A stretch of 64,000 nt of DNA from Bacteroidota bacterium (GTDB lineage: Bacteria > Bacteroidota > Bacteroidia > Bacteroidales > P3). Where the stretch lies: NCBI GenBank assembly GCA_017860275.1, contig JAFNAQ010000007.1:59495-123494 (forward strand), in the 5' to 3' direction. Shown in pieces: positions 1 through 8,303 of the stretch. Both the position numbers and the translations under genes were made by a program. Positions within the stretch are counted from its first letter, which is position 1. Each line of letters begins with the position of its first letter. The notes beneath the pieces are model-generated. The model searched no databases. It was not told the origin of the DNA and was given only the letters and a program-made list of their open reading frames with translations.

Positions 1-533
1 TTTTAATCCCAAGAATAGATACTTATTACAAAGGAATATTCCCTTTTGATGTCGACAATCTAGGAAGTATATTATTCCCTCTTATATTTATCTGCATAGG
101 ATTGCTGATAATATATAAGGTTTTCAGAAGAAAGGATAATGAAGAAATTGAGAAGCAGATATTCGAAAATATTAGAAAGACAAACTTCGCAACCAAACTT
201 AAAGCTGGAAAGAATGTAGTATTTGGTTCTTCAACCAATGTTGTGCTTTCTCCAATGTTTGAAGGCTCTGAATTAAATATTATATTCGGAGGCGCTCTCA
301 TTGACCTAAGAAAAACTGATATTATTGAGGGCAAAACAATTCTCGAAGCAAATGTATTGTTTGGAGGATGTGAAATATATCTCCCTTCTAACTGGGAAGT
401 AGAAATCAATTCAACTTGTATATTCGGAGGCGTTGATGACAAGAGATTCTATGTTCAAGAAAAGGATAAATCGAATAAGAAATTAGTAATTAATGGAGTT
501 TGTATCTTTGGAGGTATCGAAATAAAAAATTAG
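1..533 (+). CDS. LiaF-like membrane protein, 5' partial
   Basis: The frame is open from the first complete codon at position 3, so the gene starts before the window; the reading has no in-frame ATG here. It shows the end of a membrane region (a hydrophobic segment around FPLIFICIGLLIIY) followed by a cytoplasmic C-terminal domain with four regularly spaced FGG turns (IIFGGA, LFGGCE, CIFGGV, CIFGGI). That pattern is typical of LiaF C-terminal (cell-wall-active antibiotic response) domains, a stacked beta structure. The stop codon lies 4 bases before a LytTR regulator gene, so the two are very likely one operon sensing or reporting envelope state. Role as a regulator partner is inference from family and context. 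Confidence 0.8.
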   Translation, partial: LIPRIDTYYKGIFPFDVDNLGSILFPLIFICIGLLIIYKVFRRKDNEEIEKQIFENIRKTNFATKLKAGKNVVFGSSTNVVLSPMFEGSELNIIFGGALIDLRKTDIIEGKTILEANVLFGGCEIYLPSNWEVEINSTCIFGGVDDKRFYVQEKDKSNKKLVINGVCIFGGIEIKN

Positions 534-537
534 ATCC

Positions 538-1101
538 ATGCTGAAATCTAAAAACGATATTTTTATTTTATTAGGTTTTTTAATCCTTTGGTCATTAATA
601 ATATCAATTATCACAAGGCTATTTATAGAATATAGCCTTGTGATAATATTCTCTTTTAGTTTTCTGGGCTTTGGAATCTTTGCATATATTCTGATTAGAA
701 TAATAAACATCACTCATAGCCTTCAAGAACTAGAAAATACAGAAATTATACCCGAAGACAAACCAAATGAATCTATTGATAGAATAAGCGTAAAGACAGG
801 CAGTAAGGTAGAGGTGATTCAGACAAAGGATATAATGTTCTTACAATCTAATGGAGATTATGTTTCGATTTATTCAAAAGACAAGGTATATCTTAAAGAG
901 CAGACAATGAAATATTTTGAAGAGAATCTAAGCTCTAAGCAATTTATTAGGATTCATAGAACCTATATTGTAAATATTGATTTCATTGATTCAATAAGTT
1001 CTTACAAGAAGAGTCAATTCATCATTACTCTTAAGAACAATTACGAGCTAAAGGCTTCCCTCTCTGGTTATAAAATATTAAAGGAAACCTTATCTATTTA
1101 G
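538..1101 (+). CDS. membrane-anchored LytTR DNA-binding regulator
   Basis: 187 residues. Two hydrophobic segments fill about residues 7-60, then a linker, then a LytTR DNA-binding domain from about residue 85 (motifs DIMFLQSNGDYVSIY, FIRIHRTYIVNIDFI, LSGYKIL). There is no receiver domain, so it is a one-component, membrane-tethered type often paired with LiaF-like proteins in Bacteroidetes, as here (4-base gap upstream). It ends 8 bases inside the convergent beta-lactamase gene. An exact 16-bp inverted repeat with a 9-base loop (607-622 / 632-647) lies within the coding sequence between the two membrane segments. Target genes are not visible. Confidence 0.85.
   Translation: MLKSKNDIFILLGFLILWSLIISIITRLFIEYSLVIIFSFSFLGFGIFAYILIRIINITHSLQELENTEIIPEDKPNESIDRISVKTGSKVEVIQTKDIMFLQSNGDYVSIYSKDKVYLKEQTMKYFEENLSSKQFIRIHRTYIVNIDFIDSISSYKKSQFIITLKNNYELKASLSGYKILKETLSI
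607..647. repeat. perfect 16-bp inverted repeat inside the LytTR gene
   Basis: Arms 607-622 (ATTATCACAAGGCTAT) and 632-647 are exact reverse complements separated by 9 bases. In mRNA this would form a strong hairpin about 70-110 bases after the start codon. Confidence 0.9.
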
Positions 1102-1933
1102 TGGGTTTATAGTAATCATATACTATCTGACCTATCTTCCCAATTAAATCCTCTGCAACAGGATAGTCTAGGCTTATATTCTTCATAAATACTGAGATAA
1201 TTACATGATTATTCTCATCTATCTCCATTACTCCAACATCATTTACCGCCATAACTACTCCCTTAGGATTCCTTGGCCCCGTTCCGCTCTTATGCCAAAG
1301 GTTTACATTTTCAGGCAAGTATTTACCTAGTCTTAATGGTGATTTACCATTCATTATCGATTTCAAATATATCTTTGTTTCTTGGTTAAGACTCTGGGTA
1401 AAAAAGGTTTTATACAGAAGTTCTGTCATAGAGAGTGGATAGCAATAATTATCATAAGCCAAATCAACATTCTCATGCATCTGTTTCTCTGTATTAATTA
1501 TCTCAATTCCTTTTACTCCTAAAGATTTTACATAAGCGTTAACCTTCTTTGGTGAAACAATCTTATTAAATAATATATCACAAGTATTATTATCAGACTC
1601 CTTAACTGTCTTTTCAAGTAAAAATGAAAGCAATGCGATGGAGTCTTTAGACTTAATCTTATCATCAAGTTTATACTTTCCTTTCTCAACCTTATTCATC
1701 ACAGCCAAAGCAAGAGGAAACTTATATACACTTTGCATAGGATACTTGATATTATTATTAAACAACATTGTATCCTTCTTTTCAACATGAATAATTGCAA
1801 TACCAACATCCATAGGAGGATGTTTCATAAGACTAAGAATAATCTTTTTCTTCATTCCAAGAAGTCCTTCTTGTGCAAATAGACCTTGGCTAAGCAATAT
1901 AACCAGACTAAAAAATAAAATAATCTTTTTCAT
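1094..1933 (-). CDS. class A beta-lactamase, CfxA/CblA-like
   Basis: 279 residues with a cleavable signal peptide (about residues 1-20, ending LFAQ). Class A active-site motifs are in order: S68-V-Y-K71 (catalytic serine and lysine), S113-D-N115, a glutamate in the omega-loop region (INTEKQM, E149), and K215-S-G217 in place of the commoner KTG. Spacing and the TEKQM-type omega region resemble the CfxA/CblA/PER branch common in Bacteroidetes. It would hydrolyse beta-lactams in the periplasm. It has its own promoter (1973-1980, minus strand), facing away from the dioxygenase gene. Its 3' end overlaps the convergent LytTR gene by 8 bases. Substrate range cannot be read from sequence. Confidence 0.9.
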   Translation of the reverse strand: MKKIILFFSLVILLSQGLFAQEGLLGMKKKIILSLMKHPPMDVGIAIIHVEKKDTMLFNNNIKYPMQSVYKFPLALAVMNKVEKGKYKLDDKIKSKDSIALLSFLLEKTVKESDNNTCDILFNKIVSPKKVNAYVKSLGVKGIEIINTEKQMHENVDLAYDNYCYPLSMTELLYKTFFTQSLNQETKIYLKSIMNGKSPLRLGKYLPENVNLWHKSGTGPRNPKGVVMAVNDVGVMEIDENNHVIISVFMKNISLDYPVAEDLIGKIGQIVYDYYKPTK

Positions 1934-1972
1934 ATCAATAATAAATCACAAATAATTAACTTAATAACCCTG

Positions 1973-1980
1973 CAAAGATA
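1973..1980 (-). promoter_or_regulatory. -7 box TATCTTTG for the beta-lactamase gene
   Basis: Minus-strand TATCTTTG matches the Bacteroidetes TAnnTTTG consensus and is followed by GC; it lies 40 bases before the ATG at 1933. Confidence 0.7.
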
Positions 1981-1993
1981 AATATTTATTCCC

Positions 1994-2001
1994 TACCTTC
2001 G
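1994..2001 (+). promoter_or_regulatory. -7 box TACCTTCG for the dioxygenase gene
   Basis: TACCTTCG, one change from TAnnTTTG, 16 bases before the ATG at 2018; divergent from the beta-lactamase promoter. Confidence 0.55.
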
Positions 2002-2017
2002 CAAAAAAATATGCCTT

Positions 2018-2812
2018 ATGGAAGACAATAGAATGCCTGTACTTTTTCTTGGACACGGAAGTCCAATGAATGCAATAGAAGAAAATCAGTTTGTTCAAGG
2101 ATTTAGGGATATTGAAAAAGAAATTCCTCGACCTAGGGCAATATTATGTATATCTGCTCATTGGTTTATCAAAGGGACTAAGGTTACTGCTATGGCTTTG
2201 CCAAAAACTATTCACGACTTCTATGGTTTTCCTCACGAGCTGTATCATATTAAGTACCCAGCAAAGGGAAATCCTGAACTTGCAAACAAAGTAAAGGACT
2301 TACTATCTCCCTATGAGGTAGAACTAGATTATGATTGGGGCATAGACCATGGAGCATGGTCTGTAATTAAACATCTATATCCAAATGCAGATATTCCTCT
2401 TATTCAACTAAGCATTGATATTTCCAAAGATGCACAATCCCATTTCGAAATGGCTGCAAAACTTTCCTCTCTAAGAGACGAAGGAGTATTGATTATTGGA
2501 AGTGGTAATATTGTCCATAACCTTTCAATGGTTGACTATGATAATTTCAGCAAGGATAATTATGGCTTTGAATGGGCAAAAGAGGTAAGGGAAAGAGTAA
2601 ACTCTTGCCTATTAAATAATGATTTTACTCCACTAATTGAATACCAAAAAGAGTCAAAAGCCTTCTCTATGGCAATACCAACTCCAGAACATTATCTGCC
2701 ATTAATCTATATTATAGCACAGAAACAAGAAGGAGAAAATATTAGATTATTTAACGACAAAATGGTTGCAGGAAGCCTAAGCATGACAAGTCTAATAATT
2801 TCATTTCGTTAA
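2018..2812 (+). CDS. LigB/DODA-type extradiol ring-cleavage dioxygenase (YgiD-like)
   Basis: 264 residues, the usual length of the YgiD / 4,5-DOPA extradiol dioxygenase family. The metal-binding pattern is present: GHGSPM near the N-terminus, SAHWF, GSGNIVHNL, and PTPEHYLP near the C-terminus each supply a histidine. Family members open aromatic diol rings using zinc or iron; the physiological substrate in gut-type Bacteroidetes is unknown. The gene stands alone with its own promoter. Its TAA stop codon overlaps the first bases of the dispersed 0.44-kb repeat, showing that the repeat lies flush against the coding end. Confidence 0.88.
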   Translation: MEDNRMPVLFLGHGSPMNAIEENQFVQGFRDIEKEIPRPRAILCISAHWFIKGTKVTAMALPKTIHDFYGFPHELYHIKYPAKGNPELANKVKDLLSPYEVELDYDWGIDHGAWSVIKHLYPNADIPLIQLSIDISKDAQSHFEMAAKLSSLRDEGVLIIGSGNIVHNLSMVDYDNFSKDNYGFEWAKEVRERVNSCLLNNDFTPLIEYQKESKAFSMAIPTPEHYLPLIYIIAQKQEGENIRLFNDKMVAGSLSMTSLIISFR

Positions 2813-3245
2813 TTTTAAGAAACGTATTCTTCTATTATTCACAAAAATCCTTGTTTTCTCGCTCTAGAATCTTATTCTAAATTCATAGAATAAGATTCTA
2901 TTTTCGTAGAATAAGGAGTTATTCCCATAAAATCTTTATTTCCATGAAAATATACTTCGTTTCTGTAAATGTTTATCAGAGAAAAATCCAAAAAGATGAG
3001 GTTTCCTTGGAAAAAGAGGAGATAAAATTTCCCGTAGAGACGCGATGAATCGCGTCTCAGCAAATTCACCTTCAAAAAATCCAAAATCCAAGAAATTAAT
3101 TATAAAGAATTAACGAATCTTTCTTCCCATCCCAACAACCCTCCTCAAATTTTAAATCCTAGACCCCTAATCTCATTACAAATAATTAACATGAAAGCTT
3201 GCATAATGTTATCATAAACCCAAAAATACCCCAGAAATGTTAAAT
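2808..3245 (+). repeat. dispersed 0.44-kb repeat, copy A (forward)
   Basis: 438 bp. It begins GTTAATTTTAAGAA and ends after TTGCATAATGTTA (3199-3211) with a GTTAAAT box. It contains the nested palindromes around TAGAATAAGATTCTA, the conserved block TTTATTTCCATGAAAATATA, and GAATTAACGAA. It carries a perfect 10+10-bp hairpin GAGACGCGAT / ATCGCGTCTC at 3037-3058, shared at the same place only with copy F. No credible coding region was seen inside it. An orphan secreted-protein gene starts 69 bp beyond its right end. Confidence 0.9.
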
Positions 3246-3281
3246 ACATTCTCAACACCTTTTAATTCAACAATAAAGTAC

Positions 3282-3289
3282 TAATTTTG
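3282..3289 (+). promoter_or_regulatory. -7 box TAATTTTG for the orphan gene at 3314
   Basis: TAATTTTG matches TAnnTTTG and lies 25 bases before the ATG at 3314. It supports 3314 as the start, since the upstream in-frame TTG at 3287 overlaps this box. Confidence 0.65.
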
Positions 3290-3313
3290 AGGACGGATAA
3301 TAAACTATCATTT

Positions 3314-3994
3314 ATGATCAAACATTTTTTTATTCTTTTATTGCCTATATTCTGTTATTCACAAGGAAAGAATAATGACTCTTTATTGTTTTGTAATAAA
3401 GTTGTGGGCTTAACTAATTCTATTGGAGTTATTGAATTAAGAAATGACCACTTACCTAATATAGATTGTTATTCTATCTTGGATTTAAAAGACAATACTC
3501 TTATTAAATTCTCTGCACAAAAAGACTATTTTATTTACAATGAACAAGAAAGCAAATTTTCCAAATTCATAATAAGTGATACATCTAAATACTTCAATCC
3601 TTTTAATTATTATATCGAACCAACATTTATCCAATTTGAATGCAAGTCAGAAGAGCAAGGATATTATTTGGTCTATCTAAATAAAGAAAGAACGAATATT
3701 GGCAAAATAATTAAGGATACTTTGAAGTTCAAATTAATTAATTGGTATGATTATTATAGAGAGAATTATCCAATAATTGATACAAATTCAATTATAAAAT
3801 CAAACCTTGATGATAAATTAAATTTATCTCCAAATATTGATGAAGTTTGCGTTTATAGAATAACTAAGATAAAAGATGAATGGATGGAGTTAAGGTCTAT
3901 AAAAGAGGTCAGCGAGAGTTGCACCTATAATAGATTATGGGTAAAGTGGATTGATAATAACAAAATCATTTTGAAGCTAGCACTTGACTTATAA
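3314..3994 (+). CDS. secreted protein of unknown function (orphan)
   Basis: 226 residues from the ATG at 3314. An N-terminal signal peptide is clear (MIKHFFILLLPIFCYSQ). The rest is rich in Asn, Lys, Tyr and Ile, with no motif that I recognise; there are several scattered cysteines (about C27, C51, C112) that could form disulfides. It is isolated between dispersed repeat A and a tRNA gene, and its promoter lies just outside the repeat. It follows the recurring arrangement of repeat end, then orphan exported protein. Function unknown. Confidence 0.75.
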   Translation: MIKHFFILLLPIFCYSQGKNNDSLLFCNKVVGLTNSIGVIELRNDHLPNIDCYSILDLKDNTLIKFSAQKDYFIYNEQESKFSKFIISDTSKYFNPFNYYIEPTFIQFECKSEEQGYYLVYLNKERTNIGKIIKDTLKFKLINWYDYYRENYPIIDTNSIIKSNLDDKLNLSPNIDEVCVYRITKIKDEWMELRSIKEVSESCTYNRLWVKWIDNNKIILKLALDL

Positions 3995-4000
3995 AAAACG

Positions 4001-4036
4001 AAAAAAAGGCTGAAAGAATTTCTTCTTTACAGCCTT
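4001..4036 (-). terminator. rho-independent terminator after tRNA-Ser
   Basis: Arms AAGGCTG (4006-4012) and CAGCCTT (4030-4036) with an A-run at 4001-4007, read as a U-run on the minus strand, just after the tRNA 3' end. Confidence 0.8.
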
Positions 4037-4040
4037 CTTG

Positions 4041-4128
4041 CGGAGAGTAAGAGATTCGAACTCTTGAAACCCTTTAGAGGTTTACGCACTTTCCAGGCGC
4101 GCTCCTTCAACCACTCGGACAACTCTCC
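4041..4128 (-). tRNA. tRNA-Ser (anticodon GGA)
   Basis: 88 nt on the minus strand. The acceptor stem GGAGAGT pairs with ACTCTCC; the D-arm (GTCCGAGTGGTTGAAGG), the anticodon loop CTGGAAA, a long class II variable arm and the T-arm with GTTCGAATC are all present. The anticodon GGA reads UCC/UCU serine codons. CCA is not encoded. A terminator follows. Confidence 0.97.
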
Positions 4129-4140
4129 TATTTTGTCTTC

Positions 4141-5121
4141 TTATTCTGATTTATCTTGTTCTAATATTTCTTCTTCTATTATCTCTGGTTGAGCTTCTTT
4201 TCTCTCAAGTATTTTTGATGAGTTATCTTTGTACTGCGACGGATCCAAAAAGATTGGAAGATTTACCTTTGAAAAGGTATTTGGCAGAGATGTCTCTATC
4301 TTAAATTGCTTACCACTTGCTGGGTGTTGCAACTGTATTGAAGTACAGTAAAGCTTTAACCAGTTATCTGATTCTTGTCTTAATCCAAAACGATGATCTC
4401 CTACTACAGGATTCCCAATATTACTTAAATGGAAACGTACTTGAAGAGGAAAATAGGTCAAAGGATTAACAAGCAAGTGGGAATACGTTTCAAAGGTCTC
4501 TAAGGTTACATATTGAGTAGAGGTAAGGACAGCTCCATCTGTTTCTGGTTTTTCAAGAAATATCCTATTGTTCGAGCCTGCCTTAAGCCAAAGGTTAATC
4601 TTGTCCTTCTTGTGTTTTGGCACTCCTGCAACTATTGCGTGGTACTCAAATTTAAATTGGTTTAATGTTCTCTTTAATATATCTTGAGCCTTTTTATTCT
4701 TTGCAAAAATACAAACTCCCGCCTCGTCGGTTTCTGGGAAATGTACAATAAATAGATTTTGTCTTTCTCCCCACTTGCGACGAACATAAGATTTTGTTAG
4801 TGCATATAAAGATTTTGTTTTCTCATTTGGTCTTGCGTCAACATGAATACCTGCGGCTTTGATAACAGCTATTATAAATTCATCTTCGAAAAGAATTGGT
4901 ACATCTGTTTTCTCTCTCGCAATATGTCGTCCCCCACTGTACTTAGAGTATTCGATTTCATCGCCTTTTCTTATAATAAGCTCAGGGCTCTTTATCACTG
5001 CTCCTCTGTACGAAATGCAACCATAAATAATCATCTTTTTGGCTTTAGATACAGACACTTCTGGGAAAGTCTGCATTACTAAATTCAATAAAGGTGTATT
5101 CTCTTTTGCTGTTATTTTCAT
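4141..5121 (-). CDS. RluA-family pseudouridine synthase-like protein with altered active site
   Basis: 326 residues. The ATG at 5121 is chosen because the promoter box at 5144-5151 lies downstream of a possible earlier ATG at 5154. An S4-like RNA-binding N-terminus (about residues 10-60: VSKAKKMIIYGCISYRG) is followed by a RluA/RluD-type catalytic fold. The family motif HRLDxxxxG, whose Asp is the catalytic nucleophile, reads H127-F-P-E130-T-D-E-A-G here: the Asp position is Glu and the Arg-Leu are lost. The later RxHLxxIGxPVxGDxxxG segment is well kept (VRFHLSNIGNPVVGDHRFG). It has a charged C-terminal tail. It is either an RNA-binding protein that has lost catalysis or uses D132; I cannot decide which. 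Confidence 0.8.
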   Translation of the reverse strand: MKITAKENTPLLNLVMQTFPEVSVSKAKKMIIYGCISYRGAVIKSPELIIRKGDEIEYSKYSGGRHIAREKTDVPILFEDEFIIAVIKAAGIHVDARPNEKTKSLYALTKSYVRRKWGERQNLFIVHFPETDEAGVCIFAKNKKAQDILKRTLNQFKFEYHAIVAGVPKHKKDKINLWLKAGSNNRIFLEKPETDGAVLTSTQYVTLETFETYSHLLVNPLTYFPLQVRFHLSNIGNPVVGDHRFGLRQESDNWLKLYCTSIQLQHPASGKQFKIETSLPNTFSKVNLPIFLDPSQYKDNSSKILERKEAQPEIIEEEILEQDKSE

Positions 5122-5143
5122 CTTGATAAATGTAATTAGTTTG

Positions 5144-5151
5144 CAAAAGTA
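5144..5151 (-). promoter_or_regulatory. -7 box TACTTTTG for the RluA-like gene
   Basis: Minus-strand TACTTTTG followed by GC, 22 bases before the ATG at 5121; it decides the start codon of that gene. Confidence 0.75.
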
Positions 5152-5163
5152 CATTTTTTTCTT

Positions 5164-5171
5164 TAATTTCG
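5164..5171 (+). promoter_or_regulatory. -7 box TAATTTCG for the GldA-like gene
   Basis: TAATTTCG, one change from TAnnTTTG, 22 bases before the ATG at 5194, back to back with the minus-strand promoter at 5144-5151. Confidence 0.6.
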
Positions 5172-5193
5172 CAGATTATTAATTTCAAAGAGT

Positions 5194-5901
5194 ATGTCAA
5201 TTTCTATACAAAACCTTACAAAAGTATACGGTCAACAAAAAGCACTAGATAATGTTTCATTGGAAATCAACAAGGGAGAGATTGTAGGATTACTTGGACC
5301 TAACGGGGCAGGTAAATCAACCATGATGAAGATAATAACCTGCTTTATTCCTCCAACTGAAGGAGTTGTGAAAGTTTGTGGTGAGGATATTTTTGACAAT
5401 CCTATGGGAGTTAGATCAAAAATCGGCTACCTTCCTGAACATAATCCTCTTTATCTTGACATGTACGTTAGAGAGTTTCTTCAATTTATCGCTGGAGTTC
5501 ATAAACTTGGGAAAAATTCTAAGGAAAGGACTGAAATGATGATTGAAATGACAGGTTTGACTAAAGAAGTTAATAAAAAGATAGGTGCCTTGTCTAAGGG
5601 TTACCGACAAAGAGTTGGAATTGCTCAAGCAATGATTCACGACCCTGAGGTCTTAATTCTTGATGAGCCAACCTCTGGTCTTGACCCTAACCAATTAGTT
5701 GAAATTAGAGACTTAATCAAGAATGCAGGGAAAAACAAAACAGTACTCCTCTCAACACATATTATGCAAGAGGTAGAGGCTGTTTGTGGTAGGACAATAA
5801 TTATTAATAACGGTATTGTAGTGGCTGATGATGACACAAAACATCTTTCAGCAGGACAAAGTCTTGAATCATTATTTAGAAAAATCACAAATAATATCTA
5901 A
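5194..5901 (+). CDS. ABC transporter ATP-binding protein, GldA-like
   Basis: 235 residues. Walker A is GPNGAGKST (about residues 35-43), the signature is LSKGYRQRVGIAQAM in place of LSGGQ, Walker B is VLILDEPTSGLDP, and the switch histidine lies in STHIM. The YGQQKALDNVSLEI start and PxxGxVxVxGxDIF spacing fit the GldA / NosF-like group of exporters. Flavobacterial GldA proteins are nearer 300 residues, so the C-terminal extension is missing or short here. No permease gene is adjacent, so its partner is elsewhere. It is followed after 6 bases by an SGNH-like secreted protein, probably co-transcribed. Confidence 0.85.
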   Translation: MSISIQNLTKVYGQQKALDNVSLEINKGEIVGLLGPNGAGKSTMMKIITCFIPPTEGVVKVCGEDIFDNPMGVRSKIGYLPEHNPLYLDMYVREFLQFIAGVHKLGKNSKERTEMMIEMTGLTKEVNKKIGALSKGYRQRVGIAQAMIHDPEVLILDEPTSGLDPNQLVEIRDLIKNAGKNKTVLLSTHIMQEVEAVCGRTIIINNGIVVADDDTKHLSAGQSLESLFRKITNNI

Positions 5902-5907
5902 CATAGA

Positions 5908-7155
5908 ATGAAATTATTTGTTAGAATTATCTTCGTTTATTGCTCCATACTATTTATTCAAATTTCTCAATCCACTTCTTATGCTCAGCTTGTAAAAACA
6001 GAGGATTATTCTTTTATCAATAATAAAGAAAATAGAATAGAATATTATGGCAAATCCGAGGATCTGCTAAACCCTTTTTATGCTCAGATAAGGCAAATGA
6101 TTTTATTCGGGAAATCGCAGATAAAGATTCTTCATATTGGAGATTCTCAAATTGAATCAAATACTTCCACAGAAAGATTTCGCCAACATCTTCAAAACAT
6201 TATGCCAGGGCTTATTTCTGCAAGAGGAATGGTTTCTTTAAACACAGAAAATGATTTTTACAGAATAAATGGGTACAAGATAAACCTATCTGAGAATTGG
6301 AAGATAAACAATATTACATCTAAGGAAGATTACTCTGACCAAGGATTATGGGCAACAACAATCTCCAGCAAAGAAAAAGAGTCAAATATTGATGTCTTGA
6401 TTGACTACAAAAGTAATATTAAAAGTGAGTTAAAGACCTTTAGAATATATCATAGTCCTATCAATAATGATTCTGCAAGTATAATTATTGACGATTTGAA
6501 CTTCTACTACAAGAGTACATATTTCCCAAATGAAGGCTACACACGCTTTGAACTTAAAGAGTATTCTGACGAGATAAAGATTAGGGTAATAAATAATTCT
6601 AATAGGAGTATCGATGTATATGGATTATATTTCGAAACATCGGATGATGGATTTATATATAATTCATCCGCCATTTATAATTTATCTTCAATAGATATTC
6701 TAAATGCTGAAAAATACTTTAGCCAATATTCTACCTTAGATTTTGATTTGATTATCCTCTCCTTAGGCAAGGATGAGGCATATAATACCTATTATAATTC
6801 AGAATCTTTCAAGAAAAATATATCTGAAATAATACTTCGCTTAAGAGCAAAGAACAATAAACTCCCAATAATACTAACAACACCTATTGATTCTTACTAT
6901 CAGAAGAAAACAATTAATCCTAGAATAAAACAGGCCGACGACGATATTATTGATATTGCGAAGAGTCAAAACTGTGCAATTTGGGATATAAATAAAATAA
7001 TGGGAGGGAAGGGTTCTTCGAAGAAATGGAAGGAGAAAAACCTAATGTCATCCGACTTATTACATCTTACAATTAAGGGAGAATTACTTCAAGGCGATTT
7101 GTTTTATAATGCTTTTTGGAAGAGTCTTGAAAACTACGTTGATAACAGAAAATAA
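5908..7155 (+). CDS. secreted SGNH/GDSL-like hydrolase or acetyl-esterase-like protein
   Basis: 415 residues with an N-terminal signal peptide (ending near SYAQ, residue 27). It carries the block I-like motif ILHIGDSQIES (Ser in GDS) around residue 70 and a C-terminal DLLHLTIKGELLQG that resembles the Asp-x-x-His block V, spaced as in SGNH hydrolases and in periplasmic O-acetyl-transfer accessory proteins. It begins 6 bases after the GldA-like ATPase. A role in polysaccharide or peptidoglycan O-acetylation is possible but is inference from the fold type only. Confidence 0.7.
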   Translation: MKLFVRIIFVYCSILFIQISQSTSYAQLVKTEDYSFINNKENRIEYYGKSEDLLNPFYAQIRQMILFGKSQIKILHIGDSQIESNTSTERFRQHLQNIMPGLISARGMVSLNTENDFYRINGYKINLSENWKINNITSKEDYSDQGLWATTISSKEKESNIDVLIDYKSNIKSELKTFRIYHSPINNDSASIIIDDLNFYYKSTYFPNEGYTRFELKEYSDEIKIRVINNSNRSIDVYGLYFETSDDGFIYNSSAIYNLSSIDILNAEKYFSQYSTLDFDLIILSLGKDEAYNTYYNSESFKKNISEIILRLRAKNNKLPIILTTPIDSYYQKKTINPRIKQADDDIIDIAKSQNCAIWDINKIMGGKGSSKKWKEKNLMSSDLLHLTIKGELLQGDLFYNAFWKSLENYVDNRK

Positions 7156-7188
7156 CCTTTAAAACCTTTGCTACTCGAAAATAAGTAA

Positions 7189-7196
7189 TAACTTTG
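7189..7196 (+). promoter_or_regulatory. -7 box TAACTTTG for gap
   Basis: TAACTTTG followed by C, 45 bases before the ATG at 7241. Confidence 0.7.
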
Positions 7197-7234
7197 CAGA
7201 ACGTTTTAATATAATATCAACCTTATAAAAATAA

Positions 7235-8248
<1,014 letters not shown>

Positions 8249-8271
8249 TAGTAAGATTTACAAATATATCG

Positions 8272-8302
8272 AAAGGCTATCTTTAATTAGGTAGCCTTTT
8301 TT
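8272..8302 (+). terminator. terminator of gap
   Basis: AAAGGCTA (8272-8279) pairs with TAGCCTTT (8292-8299), followed by a T-run. Confidence 0.85.
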
Positions 8303-8303
8303 A

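Noticed and set aside
26..442. Antisense open frame opposite the LiaF-like gene
   Set aside because: The plus-strand frame has clear LiaF-type FGG motifs; the antisense frame is low in complexity and without motif.
2872..3084. Possible minus-strand small gene inside repeat A (and similar frames at 12055-12246 and 22745-22981)
   Set aside because: They lie within the dispersed repeats, are not kept between copies and have no start signals.
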